NCBI GenBank assembly: GCA_951804985.1
Contig: OX638132.1
Location: 91,454,696-91,518,695 of the forward strand
DNA: 64,000 nt
Source of the DNA: Dryomyza anilis
Lineage: Eukaryota; Arthropoda; Insecta; Diptera; Dryomyzidae
Direction of reading: 5' to 3'
This document shows positions 1-9,459 of this stretch, piece by piece. The translations under genes and the position numbers were made by a program. Each line of letters starts with the position of its first letter. Position 1 is the stretch's first letter. The notes under the pieces are model-generated. The model did not search any database, had not been told where the DNA came from, and was given only the letters and a program-made list of their open reading frames with translations.

Positions 1-221
1 TATTTTTTTTAATTCTAAAAAGTGGCTGAAAATTCGAGAGCAATTTTCTTAAAAAACGTTACGTAATAAAAAAAAAAATTAGTATGCAGTCAAAATTAGC
101 AGCCGTGAATTTACAAAAATGATGTATGGGAGGTTCATGGCAAAAAAATGTTCTATGACCTCTATATTTTTTGTCACGATCATGTCAAAATATGTTCCAC
201 TTGTCCTAATAAGAAAACATA
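1..221. other. AT-rich intergenic DNA, no gene seen
   Basis: Homopolymer-rich AT DNA with no open frame of note and no recognised repeat, up to the first MITE. Confidence 0.5.
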
Positions 222-443
222 CACCCAGAAAAAAAATACTATATAAATAATAGTTTTTTACTATTAAAAAAAATTAATAGGATAAATTATTATTTTAATC
301 GGAAAATACCATTAAATACAAAAAAAAATCCATGACATTGCCATTGAGTTTATATGAAAAGATTTATTTTTTGTATACTATTAATTCAATAATTGTTCTA
401 TTGACCAATTTTAATGGGATTTGAAGGAATTTTTGTCTGTGTG
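222..443 (+). mobile_element. MITE family A (CACCCAGAAA ends), copy 1
   Basis: A 222-bp element starting CACCCAGAAA and ending in a TCTGTGTG-like inverted end, with TA on both sides. The interior has a characteristic order: an ATAGTTTTTTACTATT hairpin-like stretch, an AATCGGAAAATACCATT stretch, then GACCAATTTTAATGGGATTTG. The same order recurs at 2501-3068, 39272-39491, 44856-45054 and 55084-55305. No coding capacity. The TA duplication suggests mobilisation by a Tc1/mariner-type transposase. Confidence 0.8.
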
Positions 444-445
444 TA

Positions 446-629
446 CGTATACGTATGATGAAAAACGTCTTCACATGCCGTTCATCATATTGAAGAACAT
501 TTTTTCGACATAATCAAGCGTTCATCATATTTATGATAACATTCATCATATTGATGTCTGGTTCGTCAATACAATGAATCATGCTTTGAAGAAAAAAATT
601 CTTGAATAAAATGTACATTTTTTTTTTAT
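446..629. mobile_element. MITE family B (CATCATATTGA-rich), partial copy
   Basis: Contains repeated TTCATCATATTGA and TTCAATACAATGAATCAT motifs and ends in a GTACATTTTTTTTT tail. The same motif order occurs in the longer copies at 15129-15955 and 21538-22144. It directly abuts the family A MITE. Confidence 0.6.
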
Positions 630-630
630 A

Positions 631-812
631 CATGCTCCGGCTTTCGATCGAATTGCATATACAATTTTTAAACAAACGGTTTTGAGTTTAATGTATCAGT
701 AAAAATAATAGTTTTTCAATTAATTCAATTCGTTTGCTTTGACTTAAACGATTTGAATTCGTTTGGAAAACTGCATGAAATTCGATAGGAATTATTCGAA
801 AGCTGGAAAATG
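631..812. mobile_element. MITE family F, diverged copy
   Basis: Begins CATGCTCCGGCTTTCGATCG and ends with the inverted relative TCGAAAGCTGGAAAATG, flanked by TA on both sides. The interior (AAACAAACGGTTTTGA, AATTCGTTTGCTTTGAC) matches the cleaner copy at 8851-9087. Non-coding. Confidence 0.65.
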
Positions 813-928
813 TAACAAATGGAAATTAATGTTTTTTGTATTCAATATTTTTTAAACACCACATATTTTGTTATCTCGAATTCAAATTATAAAATTTATT
901 TTTCAAAATTAAAATTTTAGGTACCTAT

Positions 929-1219
929 ATGAAAAAATATATGAGCCAACGCAATAGTTCAATAAAATATATTTTTTTTTATAGGGTTTTCAAACTGTGT
1001 ACATCAATCTATGCAACAATTCGCAATATTTGGCGTATTGTTGAATATAAAAATCGGCTAATATGCTCTAGTTCTAATTATAATCCATATATGACCCAGA
1101 CCATAGCATATGCATATTATAAATTCATTAATGTTATTGAAAAAAACCCCGTGCAACTCGTTCAGCAAACTGAAAAAATGACCGAGTATAGTATATCGTA
1201 TATGGATCATTATGCCTAA
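929..1219 (+). other. Unrecognised 96-codon open frame
   Basis: An open frame of 96 codons preceded by AAAATTTTAGG, which resembles a splice acceptor. The protein is rich in Y, I and K and contains no domain I recognise. It may be an exon of an unknown gene, a transposon relic or chance. The base composition is only slightly less AT-rich than the surroundings, so I do not call it a gene. Confidence 0.12.
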
Positions 1220-1299
1220 TTATTTTATTGGTCTCTTTTGTCCGACAGACACCTAAATGAAAAACCATTTGAAATAGGTCAAATAAAACAAAAGGAAAA

Positions 1300-1800
1300 T
1301 CAAGCAGCTCCTTGTTCTAGCGGTTCTTAGCCATTTGCCGCTACCTATCATAAATAACGCTTCATTGACCCGCGCAGCTTCATTCATAAGTATCACGCTT
1401 ACCATACCTTAGTACGACCCATTAGATCGAACGATCAGTCGATCGGTTAGTCGGTAGGTCGTTCTGTAGTTACTGAGCTAGTTGCGGTTGTACCTTGAGT
1501 GCAATAAATCCTCCTTCGCAGCGCACAAAAGATTTTCGAGGGCTCGAGCAGGATTAATTTTAATTTTGGGAAACTCCTTAGTTTATACTAATGACCTCTA
1601 GCGACCGTGATACGCGGGGTACACGATGCGCGCGCTCGGTATCGCTTGCAGACTCGCGGGTCTGGGTTTTCCATGGCATCAGAGTAATTGAGCTGCGCGG
1701 TTATTTGAGTAGCTGTCGCTGGCTGGCGAGACAACAGACCTGCGACGACCTGCGCGACTCGATCGTTTGCACAAAGGAAGTAATAAACTAATTAACGATC
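1300..1800. other. Less AT-rich unique island, no gene recognised
   Basis: Clearly more balanced base composition than its flanks, with clustered TCGATCG-type motifs near 1430-1470. No convincing protein on either strand. Could be a regulatory element or an untranslated first exon of a gene outside the window. Confidence 0.3.
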
Positions 1801-2387
1801 TGCCAAATTGTATCTCCTCGTTCGTTCATTCATAAAAGCTGGTCTTCGAAATTTACCTGGACACGGTCCAAATATTAAATAAGATTTTTTTTCTTTTCAT
1901 AAAATATTGATCGTGGCAGGAGAAACTTAATCATTAAGATAACAAAGTCGGGTATTTTGTTCACTAACATATGTGCGATAAAACCGCGATTACACAAAAT
2001 ATTGTCCATATTGTCCAATGAGCACAGCACGTAATTTTCCAAAATTATATTAGATGGAAACTTTGCATTCTACAGATTGTATACATCCTATATAGTGCTT
2101 GCTATACATACAGACAGGATAATTGGTATTCTCATAAAGACATGGGTTAAATATATTTCAGAATATAATCTATTTTGCACGTTTTTCAGTTAATAATGGC
2201 TTGGCGTTAGAATTTTTTTCCAATACTTACTTTACTATCTATTATTTGAAACAATATTAGTAAAACAATCAACGGAACAAAATTTTGGACGATCTTTTAA
2301 AATTGTTTTCAAAAATGGCATTTCTCAATGGTTTCTTTATCCAAATTTTTGATGACATTTTCATATAAATGTTTGTCATATGACATA
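1801..2387. other. AT-rich intergenic DNA, nothing recognised
   Basis: No open frame or repeat end recognised before the TA that borders the Tc1-like element. Confidence 0.45.
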
Positions 2388-2500
2388 CAGTGATGTGAAA
2401 AATAATAGGAACACCAATGCAATTATTTTATAAGTGATATTTTCTACAGGGTTTATTACAAATACAAAGCTAAATAACTTTATTTGACACATTGCTTATA

Positions 2501-3068
2501 CACCCAGAAAAAAAAATACTATATAAATAATAGTTTTTGCTATTAAAAATGGTTAATAGTATAAATTATTATTTTAATCGGAAAATACCATTTAATACTA
2601 GAAAATACCATCACATTGCCATTGAGTTTATACACCCAGAACAAAATTCCCTCAAATCACATTAAAATTGGTCAATAGCACAATTATTGATTTAATAGTA
2701 TACAAAAAATAAATCTTTTCATATAAACTCAATGGCAATTATCGGTATTATATTCTGCATACACACAGAAAAAATTTCCTCAAATCCCATTAAAATTGGT
2801 CAATAGTTATCAATAATTATTTAATAGTATACAAAAAATAAATCTTTTCATACACCCAGAAAAAAATATTAGATAAATAATAGTTTTTTACTATTAAAAA
2901 TAGTTAATAGGATAAATTATTATTTTAATCGGAAAATACTATTAAATAATAGAAAATACCGATAATTCTGGGTGTATGAAAAGATTTATTTTTTATATAC
3001 TATTAAATCAATAAGTGCCCCATTGACCAATTTTAATGGGATTTGTGGACATTTTTTTTCTGTGTGTA
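2501..3068. mobile_element. Nest of three or more family A MITE copies
   Basis: CACCCAGAAA-type ends occur at 2501, 2633 (inverted copy) and 2853, a variant CACACAGAAA end at 2762, and closing ends near 2970 and 3065. Complete and partial copies in both orientations sit inside the left arm of the palindromic Tc1-like element. Short pieces of host arm (TATCGGTATTATATTCTGCA) remain between copies. This is repeated insertion into one spot, or rearrangement among copies. Confidence 0.65.
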
Positions 3069-3505
3069 TGCAGAATATAATACCGATAATTGAGCATAAT
3101 TATTCAGAATATTTTTTGATAATTTCAATTAATTTGTCTCAACCTTCTGATATTTGCTGTAAAAATTAATAAGGACACTTGCGAACTTTGGTTTATATTT
3201 TAAATATTTAAATTTTTATTAAATAATTTGTCGTTGTTAAAGTAATAGTATGTTCTTGAGTTAGAAATGAATTTATATTTTTTTTTTACTTAGAAAATAT
3301 AGTTGTTGGAATTGGGGCAATTATACCAGTGTAGCGCGGAAAATATTTATTTAATAAAAAAACTACAAAGTAAAGACAAGTCTCACAGGAAAATTACATA
3401 AATTGATGTATAATCTAAGACAATTTCAAAAAATAATTTAGATGCATGAGATCAAAAATATAAAAATTCATCTGTTACAAAAGTTATATTTTGCGACATG
3501 TTAAA

Positions 3506-3610
3506 ATGAAATCGTCTGTTTCAACCAGAGCATTGAAAAAAGAGTTGTATCTTGACATGCAGAAATCTTCAAATCGTAAAATGTTGAATCTGAGGGCAAG
3601 AAACGATCCA
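3506..3610 (+). pseudogene. Tc1 transposase N-terminal helix-turn-helix remnant (left arm)
   Basis: The + frame from 3506 reads KSSVSTRALKKEL followed by a basic stretch (NRKMLNLRARNDPY). This resembles the SVSTRTLKRRL-type second DNA-binding helix of Tc1 transposases. No full domain remains and the frame closes soon after. On the opposite strand of the same arm, 3641-3660 reads CTVKVWG, resembling the GGSVMVWG motif of the Tc1 catalytic core. Confidence 0.5.
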
Positions 3611-3694
3611 TACCTTTCAAAACAATTTTGCAAATAATGTCCCCATACCTTCACCGTGCATGACTGTCTTAATAGTATATTTATCATGATAGGC

Positions 3695-3746
3695 TTAACT
3701 CTGATCGTTTAATACCACTTGTATGGTATTAAACGATCAGAGTTAA
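3695..3746. repeat. Perfect 23-bp hairpin at the centre of the palindrome
   Basis: 3695-3717 (TTAACTCTGATCG...) is the exact reverse complement of 3724-3746, with a 6-nt loop CTTGTA. It marks the join between the two inverted arms. Confidence 0.9.
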
Positions 3747-3960
3747 CTTTTGTCTCATCGGACCAAAAAATATTACGCCATTTGTTTCTGGCCACAATGG
3801 ATGTTGTTCTATTTAAAATTTATTTTTTTAATAGGTATGGATTGTTTCTTGCACTTCTTGCCCTCAGATTATCGTTATTCAACATTTTACGATTTGAAAG
3901 ATTTCTCCATGTCAAGATTCAACTCCTTGTTTAATGCTCTGGATGTTCTTATTAATTTTC
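3735..3960 (-). pseudogene. Tc1 transposase remnant with first catalytic Asp region (right arm)
   Basis: On the - strand, 3742-3791 reads WRNIFWSDETKVNSD, a good match to the W-x-x-[VI]-x-[FW]-SDE block that holds the first Asp of the Tc1 DDE triad. Upstream in the same arm lies a second, frameshifted copy of the helix-turn-helix stretch (SRALNKEL), inverted relative to the left-arm copy. Stops and frameshifts show it is dead. Confidence 0.6.
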
Positions 3961-4199
3961 ACAGCAAATATCAGAAGGTTGAGACAAATTGATTGAAATT
4001 TTTAAAAAATATTCTGAATACTTATGCTCAATTATGGGTATTCTATTCTGCATATAAGCAATGTTTGAAATACAGTTAGTTAACTTTGTTTTTGTAATTA
4101 AGCCAGTAGACAATATCACTTATCAAATAATTGCATTTTATTATTTTTCACATCACTGTATCAAAGACAATGTCAAACATATTTACTAATCCTTCTTTT

Positions 4200-4392
4200 T
4201 TGCCGTCCTCAGCAGTCCAGAGGTAGCGCGCTGGACTTGCATTCTGAAGGTCTCGGGTTCGAATCCCGGCTTGGGCATGGGCGCTCGTGGTGATATTAAC
4301 CACAAAATCGTTGGGAATATATTTCACAGTACAATGGATATAGTCTGTCTGAGTGCTGTGGATCTTAGTAGATATTCCAAAAAAAAAAAAAA
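4200..4392 (+). mobile_element. tRNA-derived SINE with poly(A) tail and target duplication
   Basis: The head (about 4202-4276) resembles a tRNA. GGTTCGAATCC at 4256-4266 is a perfect RNA polymerase III B box, and the AGAGGTAGCGCGCTGGAC stretch is D-arm/anticodon-stem like (possible TGC loop). The acceptor stem does not pair, so it is not a functional tRNA. A tRNA-unrelated body of about 100 bp and an A14 tail (4379-4392) follow. A perfect 12-bp direct repeat, AATCCTTCTTTT, flanks it at 4188-4199 and 4391-4402; its AA merges with the tail. Such structures are copied by LINE machinery through target-primed reverse transcription. Low divergence suggests recent insertion. Confidence 0.85.
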
Positions 4393-4402
4393 TCCTTCTT
4401 TT

Positions 4403-6046
4403 GGAAGAACCGTTCTTATTTTATGTGAAACTAGGGATCATTCTAGGAATTTGTGTGAACCCATTTTTTTTTAGATCAATTCGTTATCGGTTTTTATTTG
4501 TATTTATAATATTTATGCACGAAATAAGCTGTGAGCTTAAATTTTCTATGTATTGTAAAGTCCTGTTATACCACGAGTGGAGCACTTTTCAAAATCCAAA
4601 CTCAGGTATTACTGGTCTACAAATCTGCGTTAAAATTTCATCCATATAAGTGCATATTTAATAGCTATAAACCTTTAAAATTAGAATTGTGTACTGCACG
4701 AAATAAGCTGTGAGCCACTGTATCTTCATATTTGTAAGATGTTTAATTGATGGTTGCTATAAATAAATGTACATTTGAAAGATATTTGCGAGCAATATTT
4801 ATCGTATTTGTCGGATGTTTGAAAGATGTTCGTCTCAAAGCCGATCTAAATAATTTGTAAATAAGCTGTTATTTAGGTCTGCGATATTTCTGGTAAACCG
4901 CTTTGTTTTCTTAGTGTACGTTTTAAATTTTATAACAATATCTTGAATACATATATCGTCGTTGTAGAACGAACAGTCACCATCAGTGTTGCCAGTTTAG
5001 CTTTTTTAAAGCTAGATTTAGCAATTTATTTTTGTGTTTAGCTTTAAATTTTGGGGCTAATTTATTTAGCCTTTTTTAAATTAGTAAAATCTTAATAAAA
5101 TTTAGTAAATAATGGAAATTTCCATAAAACAAGTGCGTCTTAATTTAAAATATTGTTTAAAATACAACCGTGGTTTTGTATAAAATTTAGTTTTTCATCG
5201 AGTATCCTAAAATTAAGAACAACCTGATGTCAACAGTATTCATTTTCGATGATCGTGGTAGCATTTTAAATATATTGAACAATTTTCAGCCATAAAGTTT
5301 GAATTAGATGGTTGCGGTGACAACAACGCCTTTTATAAGACCAATGCGGACCATGTTGAATTCCTACATTTTTGTGAAGTGCATTATAGACGAAAAATCC
5401 TTTCCAAATGAGTTTAGCAATGATGATCTAAAAATGTTGGATTTTCAATCCATTAAATTTTTCAGAAATACATATTCAATTAAAAAACATTTTTGTTTTT
5501 TAATTTCCATAAATATAGAAATATCTTAAAAATTAATACTTGAATGCAATTCACTGTTTTGAAAAGTATAAAAAGCAGATTTGAAGCAGGTAAAACCACT
5601 AGTTATTATTCGATTTGTACATTATTTAAATTGTACATGAATTTAGGTGATTTTTTTTTAAATATATTGAAATTTTTAAAGATTAAAAATTAATAGTACT
5701 GACTAATTTTACTGACTTTTAGGTGTAAGTTTGAAAAATTATTAACTATTTGGCAGAGTTCGTAAAAATACATTAGCGAATGAAAAAATTCATACTTTTC
5801 ATACTCATTCTTTCGGAGAATGTATTTTAAAATCATAAATTCTGTACGAAAAATTCTCTCGCGAAAACTATTAGCTTTAATTCTTTTCACGAATTAATGA
5901 AACGACAAGAATATTGCTTTTATTCTTTAACGATAAGAAAGATATGATAAATTCACATGATATAAAAATTTGCGAATGAAAACAAATGTAAATAAATGTT
6001 CTCTTTCATTCTTTTAATATATATTTATAGATAAAAAAGGAAATAC
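4403..6046. other. AT-rich intergenic DNA with a possible hAT end
   Basis: CAGTGTTGCCAGTTTAGC at about 4984 resembles a hAT-type terminal repeat, but no partner end was found. A 73-codon open frame at 5308-5529 (+) follows and is not recognised; it could be a transposase fragment. About 4735-4840 is similar to 63680-63745 (TTTGTAAGATGTTTAATTGA), a dispersed repeat. No host gene seen. Confidence 0.35.
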
Positions 6047-6290
6047 TTGGAAGGTTTCTATGGACAAAATGGCTCGATTAGGATATGGCCAGAACCAACC
6101 TACGTCATTGAAATTTTTTTTGATGAATCTGTTCCAATGGGATTTGGCCAGAACCCGCTTTCGTCATGGACATTTTTTTTGGACGAATTGTGTCCATTGG
6201 GATTTGGCCAAACCCACTTGCGTCATTGGATATTTTTTTGGACTATTGGTTCCATTTGGATTTGGCCAGAACCCAATTGCGGATTTCGTG
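6047..6290. repeat. Minisatellite, four units of about 59 bp
   Basis: Each unit contains TTTGGCCAGAACCC, CGTCATTGGA, a run of T, and GGACNATTNNNTCCATTGGGA. The GGCC anchor recurs at 6087, 6146, 6206 and 6264 (spacing 59, 60, 58). Units are diverged by single bases. Two + frames stay open through it (87 and 93 codons) because the unit is close to a multiple of three. I regard these frames as by-products. Confidence 0.8.
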
Positions 6291-6299
6291 GTAACCACA

Positions 6300-6345
6300 C
6301 ATATGTGTAGGGTATTTATAGTCGGCTTAGACCGACTATAATTTT
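6300..6345. repeat. Fragment of the TATAGTCGG dispersed repeat
   Basis: GTGTAGGGTAT followed by TTATAGTCGGCTTAGACCGACTATAA. The first part matches the right end and the second the left end of the repeat at 20535-21102, so this looks like a junction left by a lost tandem copy. TTATAGTCGG and CCGACTATAA form a short hairpin. Confidence 0.5.
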
Positions 6346-6649
6346 GATAATCCTAACTATCATAATAAAACCTACTTTAAAATTTTTTTTTTTTTTTAAA
6401 TATAGCATTTTGAGATGGAAAACAACAAATATGATGGAATTAAAATTTCATATAATTTTGCAAATAACAATTAATAATATTATATGTATTAAGATGCGTA
6501 TAAATACTATTCATTTATTTTATAAACTTGCCATGAAATGACCCACAACAGTTCAAAATGTATTTGTGATTTTCACAATTTTAAAAGATTTAGATTACAA
6601 ATCACTATGTAGTTATGGGACCCGTAAAACATTTAAAAGTTCTCACATA

Positions 6650-7650
6650 TAGAAAGGCAGCTGCAAATAGAGGCCGTGAATTCGGAAAAGCGCACGCCAT
6701 CGAAAAACCCTCTAAGCGAGAGAATTCGCGCCATGTCGCTTTGTCAAATTAAAGCATAAATCAAATTAGTTTCCAAGTCACTGCGTTGCTCACGAACAGG
6801 CCGACCACAAATGTAATAAACGGGGTCCAAAAAAATAATCAATGCACGTTGTTCATTTTATTTGAGACGAGAGACAAATAATTGAGAGACAGACAGACAG
6901 ATAAAAGATGCCTGCTGCCGACGACAAACCGCATCCATGCGGCGTGGCGCGATGCGTTGCGGCGTTGCGCGGTCAACAACAATTTCGTATCTCGTGACAC
7001 AATTGAATCAATGAAGGACGTCAGAGCCACAACATTTCCCAGAATTACCAACAAAAAACTACACAATTACGAAGGCTCTGAGAGACACAAAGAGTCACTT
7101 CACGAATAAAAGAATCAAGAGAATTTATAGTGGACACAATCGAAAGGAGCCTTGAAAAGATGCGTAAGGATCCACGCGATCCTTGTGCAACAGCTAAGCC
7201 GAAGAATAGCAAAACAAATAACATGACAACTAACAACAAAAAAACCAACAAAATCGACATCGGTGGCAAGTCGCGGCTGCTACGAAGCACGTGAGCCATA
7301 TAAAAACTCACAATATACAGCATACTCAGAACCAAATGCGAACAATGCGGGATGTGTTTTTTGTGGAACCGTATGAGGGGTCGCGAGCACAAAACGCAAA
7401 AGGCTGCGAGTGGTTGTTGGATTTGCAAGAAAAACGAAGATCGCGTGCAACAGCTACAGCCTCACTGCACTGTGTGTCCTTGTGTGTGTGTTGTGCCTGT
7501 GTGCTATATACTCGTGGCACAAAGAGTATGGCGCACACTATAAGCCCCGCCCTCGAGTGCATTCGCACTGTGTACATTGTACAACGTACAGTCGCTGTAT
7601 AACACGAGCCGAACCGTCGGTGATGGGCGCTGAAACGAAGAAAGGTTTTA
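6650..7650. other. Less AT-rich unique island, possible regulatory region
   Basis: About 1 kb of markedly less AT-rich, non-repetitive DNA. Several open frames overlap on both strands (for example 7045-7428 on -, 127 codons, with a hydrophobic central stretch), but none resembles a known family and the frames contradict each other. GC-box-like CCCCGCCC near 7546 and scattered AATTAAA-type homeodomain-like sites are present. It could be an enhancer, promoter or untranslated exon. Confidence 0.3.
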
Positions 7651-8850
7651 CAGCAGTTTTGACGTATTTACCAAGGCAGAACTGGAACATTTATTTTTTA
7701 AAATACTTGTTAAATATTTTAAATCGAGCTAAACATTGGATGTAATATTTTCCCATTCTGTATAGTTTCTAAAATTTTCTACAAATCTCAATATTTTAAA
7801 ATATTCAATAGATTTATAGGAATATTTAAAACATACGAAAAATAAAATTAAAGAAATTAATATTTATATGCTTAATATTTTTTTATATTTGAATTTATGT
7901 TTAAAAATTAAAGACATATGGAATCTGTATCAAGATCTGTAAAATTTATTTCAGAAATTAAATCTTTTTATATTTAGTATTTTAATTGATTATTAATAAA
8001 ATAGAAATCTAACATATTCAATATAAAAATACAATATGAAAACATTTAGCCTTTTCGTAAATAAGATTCCCCCAATATTTTTGCATGGAAATAAACAAAA
8101 TTTGTACTTATATGCGAGAAAACTATTCGTGGAAATATTTTTCTCGATTTGAATATTTTTATTTTATTTGCAAAATCTTACAATTTAAAAGCACCATGAA
8201 TACTTTTTAATAAATATGAAAAACTATAATGTATTGAAAAACATTCTTAAGTGCTTATTAATATTAACAACAAAAATTTGTGTATTATGATCCGATTGAT
8301 AGTTATTTGACGTCGATCACAAATTGTACAATTTTGAAACATTTTATCTTTACTACAAACCAGATATTATAGCTGTAACCGAAACCGATATCTGTTTAAA
8401 ACGGTTTAAATTTTAAAACAGAAACCTTAACCGAAATCGACATAAATATCGATATAAAGGGTTTCAAAATTTGCTTATAAACGGTTTTTAAAAAGTATGA
8501 AAAACAAACAGGAAACAAAATTATGAGGTACTTTTATTTAAAGTGGACCTTAAATTTTCAATGATTATTTAAGGTCCATTTTAAAATTAAAATCAGCTTT
8601 TTGGTATTTTATTCTTTACGAAATTTATCAAACAAGTCAATTCTAATTTTAAAATTGACTTTAAATTGCCTATGATTTTGCGCCTATTTATTATAATTTT
8701 TCCTATTTATTCAACGTAACTATTTTCGGTTTCAATCCTTGATAAAGTTTATCTTGTTCTGTTTGCTATAAATTTGATCTCGATCACAGATTGGCAAATT
8801 TAAGAGCATTTTTTTACTAATTTAAAAATACTAAAAAAAGCAGATTTATC
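7651..8850. other. AT-rich intergenic DNA with AAACCG-rich relic
   Basis: Nothing coding recognised. At about 8375-8480 there are repeated AACCGAAACCGAT and AAAACGGTTTAAA motifs, like the hAT-type ends at 62691-62970; this is probably a decayed relative. Confidence 0.4.
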
Positions 8851-9087
8851 GGCCATGTTCCGACTTTCGATCGAATTCCAATCGAATTTCATATAAAATA
8901 TGTAAACAAACCGTTTTTGTATTCGATGTCTCAGAACAAAAATTTGTTTTTTCAATGAATTTAATCCGTTTGCTTTTTCAACGATTTGAATTCGTTTGAA
9001 AAACACGTTTTTGTATTGTGACATCGAATTCAAAACCGTTCGTTTAAAAATGTTATATGAAATTCGTTCTAAAGCCGGAACATGGCC
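8851..9087. mobile_element. MITE family F, best preserved copy
   Basis: Inverted ends GGCCATGTTCCGACTTTCGA and its complement (CTAAAGCCGGAACATGGCC) enclose 237 bp. The interior has further inverted pairs (AAACAAACCGTTTTTG against CAAAACCGTTCGTTT). Non-coding, related to 631-812. Confidence 0.75.
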
Positions 9088-9274
9088 GTATATTTTTTTT
9101 TGCTGTTTTGAATTCGATTTTAATACAACATAAAAGTTTGCAAAAAAAAAGGAACAAATTTCGTATTCGTTATTCGATATTTACTTTAATATTTAGAACA
9201 TGTTAGATTTGTGTATCAATGTTTTGCGCTAGATCATTACCAAATCATGATGTCCAGGTCTGTGGTCGGGATAA

Positions 9275-9459
9275 CCCTAGTCGTAATTTACCCTATTAGG
9301 GTAGACATGATCATGTCCAGATCATGTTTCTGATGTAACTGATCGGGTTTTGACAATAAAGGAACGTTGATCCGTTCCTTTATTACAATTTATACTACGG
9401 AAGATAAGAAAAATATTAATCAGTACCCAATTATGACCATAGAACAATTTCTACTAGGT
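9275..9459. mobile_element. MITE family G (CCCTAGTAGAAATTT ends), diverged copy
   Basis: Starts CCCTAGTCGTAATTTACCC and ends CAATTTCTACTAGG. It contains GGTAGACATGATCATG and CCCAATTATGACC, shared with the compact copy at 43659-43763. A hairpin with arms AATAAAGGAACG/CGTTCCTTTATT sits at about 9356-9386. Confidence 0.65.

Larger units (their letters stand above)
2388..4158. mobile_element. Palindromic Tc1/mariner-like element (degenerate, foldback form)
   Basis: Bounded by CAGTGATGTGAAAAATAATA on the left and its near-complement TTATTTTTCACATCACTG on the right, each next to TA, the usual Tc1/mariner target. Right-arm sequence through 3962-4062 matches 3060-3165 in reverse complement, and 3500-3620 matches 3860-3940 in reverse complement, so the element is one long inverted repeat. 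The arms meet in a perfect hairpin at 3695-3746. Transposase pieces lie in opposite directions in the two arms. The left arm is lengthened by nested family A MITEs. All coding pieces are broken; no active transposase. Confidence 0.75.

Noticed and set aside
4202..4276. Possible functional tRNA gene (B box GGTTCGAATCC, TGC loop)
   Set aside because: The acceptor ends do not pair, the anticodon stem is poor, and the unit continues into a SINE body with a poly(A) tail and target duplications.
7045..7428. 127-codon frame on - with a hydrophobic middle, possible small membrane protein
   Set aside because: It overlaps several other open frames on both strands, shows no family resemblance, and no splice or start evidence separates it from chance in a less AT-rich island.
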